NCBI RefSeq assembly: GCF_028473745.1
Contig: NZ_CP101137.1
Location: 4,278,001-4,342,000, forward strand
Origin: Streptomyces sp. M92
GTDB lineage: Bacteria > Actinomycetota > Actinomycetes > Streptomycetales > Streptomycetaceae
Direction: 5' to 3'
Length of the DNA stretch: 64,000 nt
Positions 16,468 through 25,058 of this stretch are shown piece by piece; position 1 is the stretch's first letter, and every line of letters begins with the position of its first letter. The notes under the pieces are model-generated. The model searched no databases and was not told the DNA's origin. It worked only from the letters and a program-made list of their open reading frames with translations. Made by a program: the position numbers and the translations under genes.

Positions 16468-17103
16468 ATGAAGCTCACCAAGAAGTCGCACGCCTGCGTC
16501 CGCCTCGAGAAGGACGGGCAGACGCTCGTCCTGGACCCCGGTGGATTCAGCGAGGAGGACGCCGCCCTCGGCGCGGACGCGATCCTCGTCACCCACGAGC
16601 ACCCCGACCACTTCGACGAGCTGCGGCTGCGCGCCGCGATGGAGAACAACCCGGCCGCCGAGATCTGGACGCTGAGGTCGGTCGCCGAGAAGATCTCCGC
16701 GGCCTTCCCCGGCCGCGTGCACACCGTCGGCCACGGCGACACCTTCACCGCCGCCGGCTTCGACGTGCGGGTGCACGGCGAACTGCACGCGGTGATCCAC
16801 CCCGACATCCCGCGCGTCACCAACATCGGCTTCCTCGTCGACGACGGCAAGGTCTTCCACCCCGGCGACGCCCTCACCGTCCCCGACCACCCGGTCGAGA
16901 CGCTGATGCTCCCCGTCATGGCGCCGTGGAACAAGATCTCCGAGGTCATCGACTACGTCCGCGAGGTGAAGCCGCGGCGCGCCTACGACATCCACGACGC
17001 GCTCCTCACCGACCTGGCCCGCCCTGTCTACGACCGCCAGATCGGCGAGCTGGGCGGCACGGAGCACCTGCGGCTGACCCCCGGGGACTGCGCGCGGGTG
17101 TGA
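16468..17103 (+). CDS. MBL-fold metal-dependent hydrolase (UlaG-like)
   Basis: A 211-residue metallo-beta-lactamase-fold protein. The metal motif THEHPDHFDE (HxHxDH) is at residues about 45-54, with later ligands in ELHAVIH and FHPGDAL. It opens MKLTKKSHACVRLEKDGQTLVLDPGG, typical of UlaG-like L-ascorbate-6-phosphate lactonase relatives in actinobacteria. The substrate is unknown. It starts 45 bp after pcaL and the two may be cotranscribed. Confidence 0.82.
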   Translation: MKLTKKSHACVRLEKDGQTLVLDPGGFSEEDAALGADAILVTHEHPDHFDELRLRAAMENNPAAEIWTLRSVAEKISAAFPGRVHTVGHGDTFTAAGFDVRVHGELHAVIHPDIPRVTNIGFLVDDGKVFHPGDALTVPDHPVETLMLPVMAPWNKISEVIDYVREVKPRRAYDIHDALLTDLARPVYDRQIGELGGTEHLRLTPGDCARV

Positions 17104-17198
17104 GAGCGGGTGGGAGAACCGCCGTGTGAGAACACCGACGTCCGGGCCGACCCGGGAGCGGAGCCGCGTTGTCAGTCCCGCCCGGTAGGTTGTGGGAC

Positions 17199-17978
17199 AT
17201 GCGCATCGCGACCTGGAACGTGAACTCGATCACCGCCCGCCTGCCGAGGCTCCTGGCCTGGCTGGAGAGCAGCGGCACCGACGTGCTGTGCCTCCAGGAA
17301 GCCAAGGTCGCCGAGGAGCAGTTCCCCTTCGACGAGCTGCGCGAGCGGGGCTACGAGGCGGCGGTCCACGCCACCGGCAGGTGGAACGGGGTGGCGGTGC
17401 TCTCCCGCGTCGGCCTCGACGACGTCGTCAAGGGCCTGCCCGGCGACCCCGGCTACGAGGGCGTCCAGGAGCCCCGAGCGATCTCCGCCACCTGCGGCCC
17501 GGTCCGCGTCTGGTCGGTGTACGTGCCCAACGGCCGCGAGGTGGAGCACGCGCACTACGCTTACAAGCTCCAGTGGTTCGAGGCGCTGCGCGCCGCCGTC
17601 GAGGGCGACGCGGCCGGCGGCCGCCCGTTCGCGGTGATGGGGGACTACAACGTCGCGCCGACGGACGACGACGTCTACGACCGCGCCGCCTTCGAGGGCT
17701 CCACCCACGTCACCCCCGCCGAGCGCGCCGCCCTCGCCTCCCTGCGCGGTGCCGGCCTGTCCGACGTGGTGCCGCGCCCGCTGAAGTACGACCACCCCTA
17801 CACCTACTGGGACTACCGCCAGCTCTGCTTCCCCAAGAACCGAGGCATGCGCATCGACCTGGTCTACGGCAACGAGCCCTTCGCCAAGGCCGTCACCGAC
17901 TCCTACGTCGACCGCGAGGAGCGCAAGGGCAAGGGCGCCTCGGACCACGCACCGGTCGTGGTGGACCTGGACGTGTAG
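17199..17978 (+). CDS. xth: Exodeoxyribonuclease III family AP endonuclease
   Basis: A 259-residue endonuclease/exonuclease/phosphatase-fold enzyme that cuts DNA at abasic sites and removes 3' blocks. Motifs in order: MRIATWNVNSI (Asn), CLQEAKV (catalytic Glu), VYVPNG, GDYNVAPTDDD (Asp/Asn), WDYR, MRIDLVYG and SDHAPVVVDL (Asp-His). All expected catalytic residues are present. The ATG at 17199 gives the usual N-terminus; the longer frame from 17169 is unlikely. Confidence 0.92.
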   Translation: MRIATWNVNSITARLPRLLAWLESSGTDVLCLQEAKVAEEQFPFDELRERGYEAAVHATGRWNGVAVLSRVGLDDVVKGLPGDPGYEGVQEPRAISATCGPVRVWSVYVPNGREVEHAHYAYKLQWFEALRAAVEGDAAGGRPFAVMGDYNVAPTDDDVYDRAAFEGSTHVTPAERAALASLRGAGLSDVVPRPLKYDHPYTYWDYRQLCFPKNRGMRIDLVYGNEPFAKAVTDSYVDREERKGKGASDHAPVVVDLDV

Positions 17979-18058
17979 CCACCCGCCGCCGCCCCCGGCC
18001 CCCGCTGTTTCCGCGCGCCCTGTGGTGCACACCGGGGCACGAATGACAATCTGGAGGT

Positions 18059-18466
18059 ATGAACATCCCCTTCCTCGGCAGGCGGCGCGAAGACCCACGG
18101 GCTCACGACGCCGAGGGAGTCGGCGACCTGCTCGCCGACTGCGACCTGCTGCGCTCGCAGGCGCTGCGGGAGGGTGTCCGACTCGACGACTCCGAGGTCT
18201 CCTTGGAGCGCCTCGACCAGATGCTGCCCCGGTGGCGCGGCGACGCCGAGATCCTGGACTGGCTGGGCAACGACGCCGGTCTGTACCTCGGCACCGTGAT
18301 CGTGCGCAGCGTGCCGGGTGCCGCCTGGTCCATCCGGTCCGACGGGCAGCCCGTCGTCCGGCTGGCCTCCGGCCGCGAGTTCGACGTGGTGGCCTCCGGG
18401 CACGCCTGGGCGGAGGACGGCGCGCCCGAACTCTCGCAGCTGTACGGCGAAGTCGCAGAAGCATGA
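18059..18466 (+). CDS. DUF6278-like hypothetical protein
   Basis: A 135-residue soluble protein opening MNIPFLGRRRE. It resembles a short Streptomyces family of unknown function (I read it as DUF6278). It has an acidic helical N-terminal half (LLADCDLLRSQAL..LDQMLPRW) and a strand-rich C-terminal half with WSIRSDGQPVVRLASGREFDV. No signal peptide or membrane segment is seen. It follows the exonuclease gene by 80 bp. No function can be assigned. Confidence 0.7.
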   Translation: MNIPFLGRRREDPRAHDAEGVGDLLADCDLLRSQALREGVRLDDSEVSLERLDQMLPRWRGDAEILDWLGNDAGLYLGTVIVRSVPGAAWSIRSDGQPVVRLASGREFDVVASGHAWAEDGAPELSQLYGEVAEA

Positions 18467-18665
18467 GCCGTCGTAAATAGGGCTATTGCCCGGAAGGTGC
18501 GTGTCGTCGGCAAAGGCGGCTTTCGTCCCGGTACGTTGCGGTGGTCGGGTCACACACGAACGCACAGGGGCACCCGCAAGGTGCAGCCGGAGATCACTGC
18601 TCGCGCGCAACGGACACCACGAGGGCGTGTCCGCGGTCGAGGAGAAGGTCAGCTGCACACCTGGT

Positions 18666-19102
18666 TCAGGAAGCCCGGTGGGAATTGCGGGTCGCCTGCG
18701 TCTGTGCCGGCGCCGGCAGGGGGCTCGTCGCCGCCCGGGTCACGTCCCCGACGAGTTCGACGACGTCCGGGCCGTACGCCTGGGAGTTGACCACCTTCAG
18801 CAGCAGCACGAAGGAGCCGGTGCCGTGCTTGCGAGCCAGCTTCTCGTGGTGCCGGGCGAGATAGCGGGTGGCGGCCTGGTTGGTGATGGCGCGCTGCCCG
18901 CAGAACAGGAACGCCGGCCGCGCCTCGCGCCGGTCCCCGGCCGTCAGCCGGGCCAGCAGGACGTACTCGGTGATGCCCGCTTCCATGCGGTAGCGCTCGG
19001 CGCCGATCTGGAAGGCGCCCCGGTCCGGGCCGGGTTCCGGGTCTACGTTCACCCGCACCCCGGGCAGCATGGCCGCCATGTGGGCCACCATCCGGCGGTT
19101 CG
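18666..19102 (-). pseudogene. C-terminal half of a membrane-anchored hypothetical protein split by a 26-kb insertion
   Basis: Reading right to left from 19098 the frame gives NRRMVAHMAAMLPGVRVNV and runs to a stop at 18666. Upstream of 19099 the frame loses meaning and enters transposase sequence. The missing first 111 residues are at 45748-45414, ending RTEFCVGGPGS. Joining the two at the shared TTCG restores one open frame of 255 residues. This half has no ribosome site of its own and is presumably dead. The family is a conserved Streptomyces protein of unknown function. Confidence 0.75.
19099..19102. repeat. Left copy of 4-bp TTCG junction word
   Basis: The last bases shared by the split gene's C-terminal half and the island junction. 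The matching TTCG lies at 45414-45417. The pair looks like a target-site duplication, or the crossover word of the insertion. Confidence 0.5.
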
Positions 19103-19470
19103 GGTGAATTCCAGGAGGCCCACCTTGAACTCAGTTTCACGACAGGCGTTTGACCTGCGTACACCGGCCTTTCGCCTGTTCCGCAGTCCGTGTCCCTCAG
19201 CGGGAACGGCAGCGGGTTGCGCATCGTCCTCTTTCTCACCCTTCAACAGAGGCCCTCCGGGGCGTCTGTGGTGCGGGACGATCAGGCCGGTGTTGACGTA
19301 GGCGCCGTCGTCGCCGAGGACCGTCATGCCCTTGCGGTGTGCGGCCAGGCCGGAGTCCCGCCAGGCTTTCGCATCCGCCGTGTTACCGGGCACCGGACGG
19401 GCGCCCGCGACCACCAGGCGCCTCTACACGCCTACGACGACCTGCATGTTTGCCGAGGATCGGTAGTTGC
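19103..19470 (-). pseudogene. IS5-family transposase remnant
   Basis: On the minus strand the frame reads NMQVVVGV, a stop, then RRLVVAGARPVPGNTADAKAWRDSG, GMTVLGDDGAYVNTGLIVPH and RRPGGPLLKGE. These are the middle blocks of a DDE_4-type IS5-family transposase. N- and C-terminal parts are missing and the reading frame is lost after LLKGEKEDDA. It abuts the left island junction. Confidence 0.65.
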
Positions 19471-19536
19471 GGGATGACGCTTACGAGCTCGTGCACGGTA
19501 AGAGGTGAGACATCCGGACTCCGGCGTGGCCCGTGG

Positions 19537-19740
19537 TCACATCTGTCGTGCCAGGCTCAGGTCCGTGGTCTGCTGGTGGGACAGCAAGCCCGCGATGGCT
19601 TGGATGGTGTCGCTCATGTGCTCGCGGCGGCCGAGGTGGCGGGCCAGTGCCCGCCGTTCTTGAGATGGGCGATGCCGTGCTCGACCCGGATACGACGTGA
19701 GGAGTGTGCCCCGCACCGGACTGCACGTGAAGGCCCGGCT
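19537..19740 (-). pseudogene. Second IS5-type transposase remnant, C-terminal end
   Basis: The minus strand encodes RRIRVEHGIAHLKN, then after a frameshift ARHLGRREHMSDTIQAIAGL and the terminal LSHQQTTDLSLARQM with a proper stop. This is the characteristic tail of an IS5-type Streptomyces transposase, distinct from the remnant to its left. Everything upstream of about 19740 is missing. Confidence 0.6.
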
Positions 19741-19777
19741 GGACACCAATACCTGTCCCACCGGTATCGGGTGTCGG

Positions 19778-19980
19778 CGACGCCGAGATGTCGGCCCTGC
19801 CGCTGCTCCGACACACCTTCCACGGCGACTGGAACTATGCCCTGCATCCCCAGCCGACCCCGACTGTCCCGGCAGCCCGGAGCAGTCGGCCTCCGGCGCC
19901 GCAGTGGGCACACCGCACTGACCGGCCTGGCCCCTATCCCCGCTCTGCTGCGGCAGGTCGTGGACGGAGGTTTGCCTGAC
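19778..19980 (+). pseudogene. ISAzo13-like transposase remnant, C-terminal end
   Basis: The plus strand encodes LPLLRHTFHGDWNYALHPQP, the conserved C-terminal motif of ISAzo13/Rhodopirellula-type transposases (HxFHGxWNY), then ALTGLAPIPALLRQV in another frame. It is a frame-shifted fragment in opposite orientation to the neighbouring IS5-type remnants. Confidence 0.5.
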
Positions 19981-20010
19981 CTGCATTCTCATGCAGGTCA
20001 GGCAAACCTC
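19967..20010. repeat. Perfect 20-bp inverted repeat with 4-bp loop
   Basis: Arms of 20 bp (19967-19986 and 19991-20010) around TCTC; the left arm begins GAGGTTTGCCTGACC. On the minus strand it lies just after the stop at 20021 of a short unrecognised frame and could serve as its terminator, although no T-tract follows. Two abutting insertion-sequence ends would also give this structure. Confidence 0.6.
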
Positions 20011-20344
20011 TCCGGGCCTGTCAGACGAGCCCGGCCTCCTTCGCGGAGTACGAGACGAGAAGGTGCTTCGTCTGCTGGTGGTGCAGCGAGCGCAGGGCGC
20101 TGATCGGCGAAAGGACCTTCCCATGACGCATGATCGGCCCTCTGGTCCGGGAAGGTACCTCGGCCGCCCCTTCCTGTTCAGCAAGTTCTCCGGACGGCAG
20201 TGGCTGGAGAAGCCGGACCCCGCCCATCTCCCGACCGCATCGACCTACTTGTTGCGGTGGATGCGGAAGAAGTACCGGGTCGGGACGCAGGAGGCCCTGC
20301 GGCGGCCGGCCCGAGGCCACGCGACGCGCCCGAAGTCCTTGTGA
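19991..20344 (+). other. Unrecognised coding remnant, possibly group II intron maturase tail
   Basis: An open frame whose later part reads FLFSKFSGRQWLEKPDP and STYLLRWMRKKYRVGTQEAL. The LLRWMRKKYR block resembles the maturase C-terminus of bacterial group II intron reverse transcriptases, but no reverse-transcriptase core is present. Coding of any kind is uncertain. It sits within the transposon-remnant zone. Confidence 0.2.
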
Positions 20345-20573
20345 CCTGGGCCGCCCCGGCTGGTCGAGGGCCAGAACGACAGGAGTGGTAGGACAGGAGA
20401 CTGTCACGTTCGGACCCGTGGGGCCCGGGGGTGAGATCTCCCCGGGCGACCCGACTGCACGGCGGGTGGCGCCACATACCGCTTGATCGAGTGATACGGC
20501 GGACCGGAGCCTGACTACAGGATTGACGTCGCGATCCGTTGACCCAGCATTTCGTCGGATACAGGGGTTCCCG

Positions 20574-21770
20574 ATGTCAGGCAGCGTTCCGGGGCATGAG
20601 ATCACGGCCCTCTCACGAGACTGGGATCTGAGTGAAGAACTGCGACCGGGCAGCGCAGCATGGGCCATCCGGGTCGTCGAGACTCAATGGGACGTCCCCC
20701 GCGCCTCGGTCGCACTCCGACCGTTGGCTTCTGCATCGGAGGAACCCCTCCTCAGCCATACCTCGCAGCTGTGGCGGATCGACCTCCCGTACGGGCCGGG
20801 CGGTGAACAGGCCGCATTCGTTCTCAAGGCGCAACTCAACACGGCGGCAATCCGACCCCCGGAGTTTCATGGGCTCAAACTGCGGATCATGGAGATCTGT
20901 GCCAGGCACGGTATTCCCGTCCCGCTCGCGGTACCAGCCGTCGACGGATCTACCGTGGTTCGGCAGGACGGTATCGTTTGCGAGCTGGCCCCGATGCTCC
21001 CCGGCACTGCTCATCGGTCTCTGACACCCGATCAGGCGGACGGGGTCATAGCCACCGGCCTGGCCCTGCGGTCGGCGCTGGATCGCCTGCCCGACAGCAT
21101 GGTTGCAGCACTCCGGGCACATCCGGTGAACCCCCTGGTCGAGGAGGCGCGCTGGCAGGTGGCCCTGGACGACGCGCTGGGGCGTCTGCTGCCACTGGCC
21201 GGAAACCGAACCGACGAGTGGGGCCGCCTCATCGCCGCTGTCCTGCGGCAGTTGCAGCGCTGCAAACCGCTTCTCGACCATTTCGCAGCGGTGGAGGCCG
21301 GTGCTGCACGCGACGTCTCAGTCGTTCACGGCGACTTGCACCGTCATCACTTCCTGTTCGACGATGCTCGGGAGGACCGGATCACTGGGGTTCTCGACTT
21401 CGACGGTCTCCGTCTCGGAGATCGGCTGCTCGATCTGGCCTGGATCGCCGGGACCGCCGGCCGGGTGGCTGGGACCTGGGCCGTACGGCAGCGCGGTGCC
21501 GCCACGTTCGCACAGGCGGCCGAGGGCGCTGGACTGCTGGTACCCGGTGAGAAGTGCCTGCTGATGCCCACACTGCTCGCCTACGCCGTTCCCGTTGTTG
21601 TTGACATCGCCAAAGACATCCTTGACCGCGACATCCTCGACGACCTCTGGACCGAATACCTCGACCTGCTCTCCCCAGCGCGCATGGCCGAGACCCATGC
21701 CCTGCTCACGGGCCTCTCCCTTGGCTCATCTCCTGACTCCTGCTGTCCGTCGTCCCGACGCAAGGTCTGA
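20574..21770 (+). CDS. Aminoglycoside phosphotransferase (APH)-family kinase
   Basis: A 398-residue kinase-fold protein with the APH catalytic motif VVHGDLHRHHFLFDD (Asp base, residues about 248-262) and the metal-binding VLDFDGLRLGDRLLDLAWI. The APH family phosphorylates hydroxyls of aminoglycosides, choline, homoserine or sugars. As the first gene of the cluster it may confer self-resistance or phosphorylate a pathway intermediate; the HAD phosphatase at 32058 could reverse this. The ATG is preceded by AGGGG. It starts after 230 bp with no other feature seen. Confidence 0.78.
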   Translation: MSGSVPGHEITALSRDWDLSEELRPGSAAWAIRVVETQWDVPRASVALRPLASASEEPLLSHTSQLWRIDLPYGPGGEQAAFVLKAQLNTAAIRPPEFHGLKLRIMEICARHGIPVPLAVPAVDGSTVVRQDGIVCELAPMLPGTAHRSLTPDQADGVIATGLALRSALDRLPDSMVAALRAHPVNPLVEEARWQVALDDALGRLLPLAGNRTDEWGRLIAAVLRQLQRCKPLLDHFAAVEAGAARDVSVVHGDLHRHHFLFDDAREDRITGVLDFDGLRLGDRLLDLAWIAGTAGRVAGTWAVRQRGAATFAQAAEGAGLLVPGEKCLLMPTLLAYAVPVVVDIAKDILDRDILDDLWTEYLDLLSPARMAETHALLTGLSLGSSPDSCCPSSRRKV

Positions 21771-21903
21771 CACAGGGTCGGCTCCTTCGCTTCCGTTATG
21801 TCTTCCCTCTGGAGTTCTAGCAAGAACTGGACTGGCCCGGTCCATCCACTTCCCTTTCCTCGAACTTCGCATTTCTCGTGCCTTCGACCTGGAGGAGAAG
21901 ACG

Positions 21904-23238
21904 ATGCCGTTCCCGCTGGAGAGCACCCCGAAAGCAGCTTGGGGCTCTGCTGACAAGTCCGCCTTCTGCTTCGAATCCCCGTATTCCGCCGAGTCGATCC
22001 TGTTTGAATCGGCACGGGGTATCCGGCTGGCAGATACTGCAGGATGCGAGTACATCGACGCGCTTTCGGGTGTTTTTGTCACCTGCTTCGGATACGACTG
22101 CGAGCCGATTGCCAACGCCGTCACGGAGCAGTTGCGCCGGCTCCCCTTCAACCCGCCGTTGCACGGAACCAACCGTCCGGCAATCAAACTGGCGCGAGAG
22201 TTGACAAGCTTGGCTCCGGATGCCTTCTCGCTGGCCAAGCTGGTCAATGGAGGTTCAGAGGCCGTGGAGGCCGCTATCCGGCTGACTCGTCTTTATTACA
22301 GAGAAAAGGGAGATAAAGGAAAGTACAAGGTGCTGAGCTATTTTCACGGCTACCACGGTGCAACTTTCGGTTCTCTTGCCGTGACTGGCCGTCCCGATAC
22401 CACCCGCTTCGGCCCCGGACTCCCTGGAATTGTGCACGTCTGGACACCCCACTCGGTCGCCCACCAGTTGGGAATTGGGCTGGAGGGGGCCGGTACGGTC
22501 GCGCTCACTCTCATCGAGCAGACCATTGAGGCAGAGGGTCCGGAGGGCATCGCCGCCCTGGTGGTTGAGCCGGTGGTACACCTGCTCGGCATGGCGGTGC
22601 CACCTCCCGATTTCCTGCCCGGATTACGCCGACTGTGTGACAAGTACCGCATTCTGTTGGTCTTCGACGAGATCGTGACGGGATTTGGCCGTACCGGCCA
22701 CAACTTTGCTGCCGACACCTTCCGAGTGCTCCCGGATCTGATCTGTGTGGGGAAAGGTATATCGGGGGGTTACGCGCCACTGGCGGCCGTGCTCATCAAC
22801 GAGCGGATCGCTTCCGTTCTGTCCACCGGTGAGGATTCGTACGCCTTTGCCCCTTCCCATACGTATGCGGCGAACCCTGTCAGCGCGGCGGCGGGGCTGG
22901 CAGCGGTGCGATTGTTCAGAGAACTCGACGTACCCGTCCGTGTTCGGTGTCTGTCCGAGAAATTCGGTGCTCTGCTCCAGAACACGGTTGGCGAGCGTGG
23001 CGTGGTCCGTGGGACCGGACTGCTGTACGGGGTAACACTGACTGCCGAACCGGCCATGGCGGAGGCGGCCCCGGGCCAGGAACTCGCCCGGGCATGTCTG
23101 CGGCGTGGCCTTATTATCCGGGGCCAGGACGACTGGATCGTGCTGGCCCCGGCCTTCGTCGCCACGGAGAAGGACCTGGACGAGATCGCCGCCGTTCTGG
23201 GAGACGCTCTCGACGCCGTGTTCGGCGGTTACCAGTGA
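21904..23238 (+). CDS. Class III PLP-dependent aminotransferase
   Basis: A 444-residue fold-type I aminotransferase with NGGSEAVEAAIRL (phosphate binding), FHGYHGATFGSLAVTG, DEIVTGFGRTG (Asp for the pyridine nitrogen) and the Schiff-base Lys in CVGKGISGGY. It transfers an amino group, probably to an aldehyde or keto group on a sugar-like intermediate. GGAGGAG precedes the ATG. Codon 241 is TTA, so translation should depend on the bldA tRNA. The stop overlaps the transketolase GTG as GTGA, linking the two proteins in stoichiometry and probably in pathway order. Confidence 0.88.
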   Translation: MPFPLESTPKAAWGSADKSAFCFESPYSAESILFESARGIRLADTAGCEYIDALSGVFVTCFGYDCEPIANAVTEQLRRLPFNPPLHGTNRPAIKLARELTSLAPDAFSLAKLVNGGSEAVEAAIRLTRLYYREKGDKGKYKVLSYFHGYHGATFGSLAVTGRPDTTRFGPGLPGIVHVWTPHSVAHQLGIGLEGAGTVALTLIEQTIEAEGPEGIAALVVEPVVHLLGMAVPPPDFLPGLRRLCDKYRILLVFDEIVTGFGRTGHNFAADTFRVLPDLICVGKGISGGYAPLAAVLINERIASVLSTGEDSYAFAPSHTYAANPVSAAAGLAAVRLFRELDVPVRVRCLSEKFGALLQNTVGERGVVRGTGLLYGVTLTAEPAMAEAAPGQELARACLRRGLIIRGQDDWIVLAPAFVATEKDLDEIAAVLGDALDAVFGGYQ

Positions 23239-25058
23239 CGACCGGCATCACCTCCAGCTCCGCTATCGGCGGGCACGCCTCGCTGCTCGGCCGCTTCGAG
23301 GACGTGGCCCGGGCCTCCCTGCCTCGGCTCACCGCGGACGAGGTCGCGGTCGTCGAACACGAACTGGCCGTCTGGGAGACCCTGGCCGGGTCGTACCCGG
23401 TACCACTGGCGGAACTGGCCGCCGTCGCCGCGGCGGTACCCGAGCGCCTGTACGACGACAGTGCCCGGGTGCTGCTGCGCATGCATGAGATCGCCGGATC
23501 CGGCAACCACCAGAGCTGTTTGTCCTCGCTGCCTCTCGTACGGGCCTGCTTCGACTTGGGTCTGGTCCCAGAGACGGGCAGCGACACCGCTTCCACCCCC
23601 TTCGCCAGGGCGGAACTCATCGTCGGCCGGGGGCACATCGCCCCGAGTTTCTACGCCGAGCGCTATGTACGCGGCAGCTTCCCGTTCACTCCCCTGACCA
23701 CACTGCACCACGGCCTCACCGGAGTGGTGGATCGTGCTTGGGGCTTCGGCAACACCATGCGCTACAGCCTCGGTGTCGGTGTGGCCCAGGCGGTGAGCCT
23801 GGCACGGGAGTTGCGCCGCTGCGGTGAACGGCGCAAGGTGGTGTGCCTCGCCGGTGACGGGGAACTGCACGAGGGCATTACCTTCGAGTGTCTCCGCTTC
23901 GCGTACGAGGCAGGGCTCGACAATCTTGTCCTCGTCGTTGACGCCAATGGCAAGGGCATCGAGCCACTGCGTGCCCCGGTCAACCAGGAATATTTGTCCG
24001 CCTACCTCGGCACGATCGTGAACATCGACGGCCAGGACAGTGAGTCCGTGGGCAAGGCCCTCGCGCAACTGCTGGACGCACCGGGGAGCGGGGGGGTGCT
24101 GTGCGCGACTCGGAAGGAGGGCCACAGTTTCAGGCCGCCGGCCGATCCGTCCGCTCCCCAGCGCCGGCCTTCCTTCGCCACTGGTTCCGGTCGGTTCCTG
24201 GCCGACTGGCAGCAGGCGACGGATCGTCCGCTTGCCGTATTCACCGGTGACATGGCCGCCCGTTTCGGGCTCTCCGGTGCGGTGGACTACGAGAACGTCG
24301 GTCTCGCCGAGACGCTCTCCATCGGGCTGACGTTGAGCCTGCCCGACGACACACTCAAGGTCGTGGCGACCGATGCCATGTACTACATGGATTCCCTCAG
24401 CATGCTCACCGAGGCCACCATGAGCACGCGGAACCTTCTGGTGCTGGCCGGCCGCAGCTGGGGCGCTTGGGGCGGGGCGAGCAACGCACTGAACCTCTTG
24501 GACCAGATCATGAACACCCGGTGCTACGAGCCGGTCACCGAGGCCGAGTTCACCGCCTGCGTCACCCGCCTGCTGACCGAGCCCGCTACCACACATGTAC
24601 TGAGCATGGTGGACGCCCGGTTTGCCGAACCGGGCACGGACTGCTCGGCCGACATCGACGGTGCCGTATGGATCACACCTCCAGCCGACGACGCGAACCT
24701 CGACCACGCCGTAATCAGCTTCGGCTATGCCGGCGTGCTTGTCGAAGAGGCCAACCGCGAGCTCGGTCTACCTCATCTCCACTGCGCGGCGCTGCGTCCC
24801 TGCCTGAACCCGGCCCTGATCGAGCGGCTGCGCCGTTGCCGGTCGCTGCTGAGCGTGGAGTACAACGGAGTGTCCGGCGGTTTCGGGGAAGGGCTACGGG
24901 CCCGCCACCTGCTGCCGCTGACGGTGTACGGCGTCACCGGTGACATTTTCAATTGCGTTCACGACAAGCAGCTGACCCGGCACGGCATGGCCCCGGCCCA
25001 GCTCGCCGAGCTGCTACGGGAATTACGGAACCCCCCGGGAAACGGGGCCCCCGCATGA
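23235..25058 (+). CDS. Transketolase-like enzyme
   Basis: A 607-residue thiamine-diphosphate enzyme, somewhat shorter than housekeeping transketolase. The N-terminal part has GSGNHQSCLSSLPL and the TPP motif GDGELHEGITFECLRFAYEA with VVDANGKG; the central pyrimidine domain has ENVGLAETLSIG with the activating Glu; a C-terminal domain follows (HAVISFGYAG). It should move a two-carbon ketol unit between sugars or to an unusual acceptor. Codon 597 is TTA. Translational coupling at both ends (GTGA upstream, ATGA downstream) places it in the core of the pathway. Confidence 0.85.
   Translation: MTTGITSSSAIGGHASLLGRFEDVARASLPRLTADEVAVVEHELAVWETLAGSYPVPLAELAAVAAAVPERLYDDSARVLLRMHEIAGSGNHQSCLSSLPLVRACFDLGLVPETGSDTASTPFARAELIVGRGHIAPSFYAERYVRGSFPFTPLTTLHHGLTGVVDRAWGFGNTMRYSLGVGVAQAVSLARELRRCGERRKVVCLAGDGELHEGITFECLRFAYEAGLDNLVLVVDANGKGIEPLRAPVNQEYLSAYLGTIVNIDGQDSESVGKALAQLLDAPGSGGVLCATRKEGHSFRPPADPSAPQRRPSFATGSGRFLADWQQATDRPLAVFTGDMAARFGLSGAVDYENVGLAETLSIGLTLSLPDDTLKVVATDAMYYMDSLSMLTEATMSTRNLLVLAGRSWGAWGGASNALNLLDQIMNTRCYEPVTEAEFTACVTRLLTEPATTHVLSMVDARFAEPGTDCSADIDGAVWITPPADDANLDHAVISFGYAGVLVEEANRELGLPHLHCAALRPCLNPALIERLRRCRSLLSVEYNGVSGGFGEGLRARHLLPLTVYGVTGDIFNCVHDKQLTRHGMAPAQLAELLRELRNPPGNGAPA

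Noticed and set aside
20021..20130. Minus-strand frame ending LHHQQTKHLLVSYSAKEAGL
   Set aside because: It ends next to the 20-bp hairpin and could be a real gene end, but the upstream frame is not protein-like and no family was recognised.
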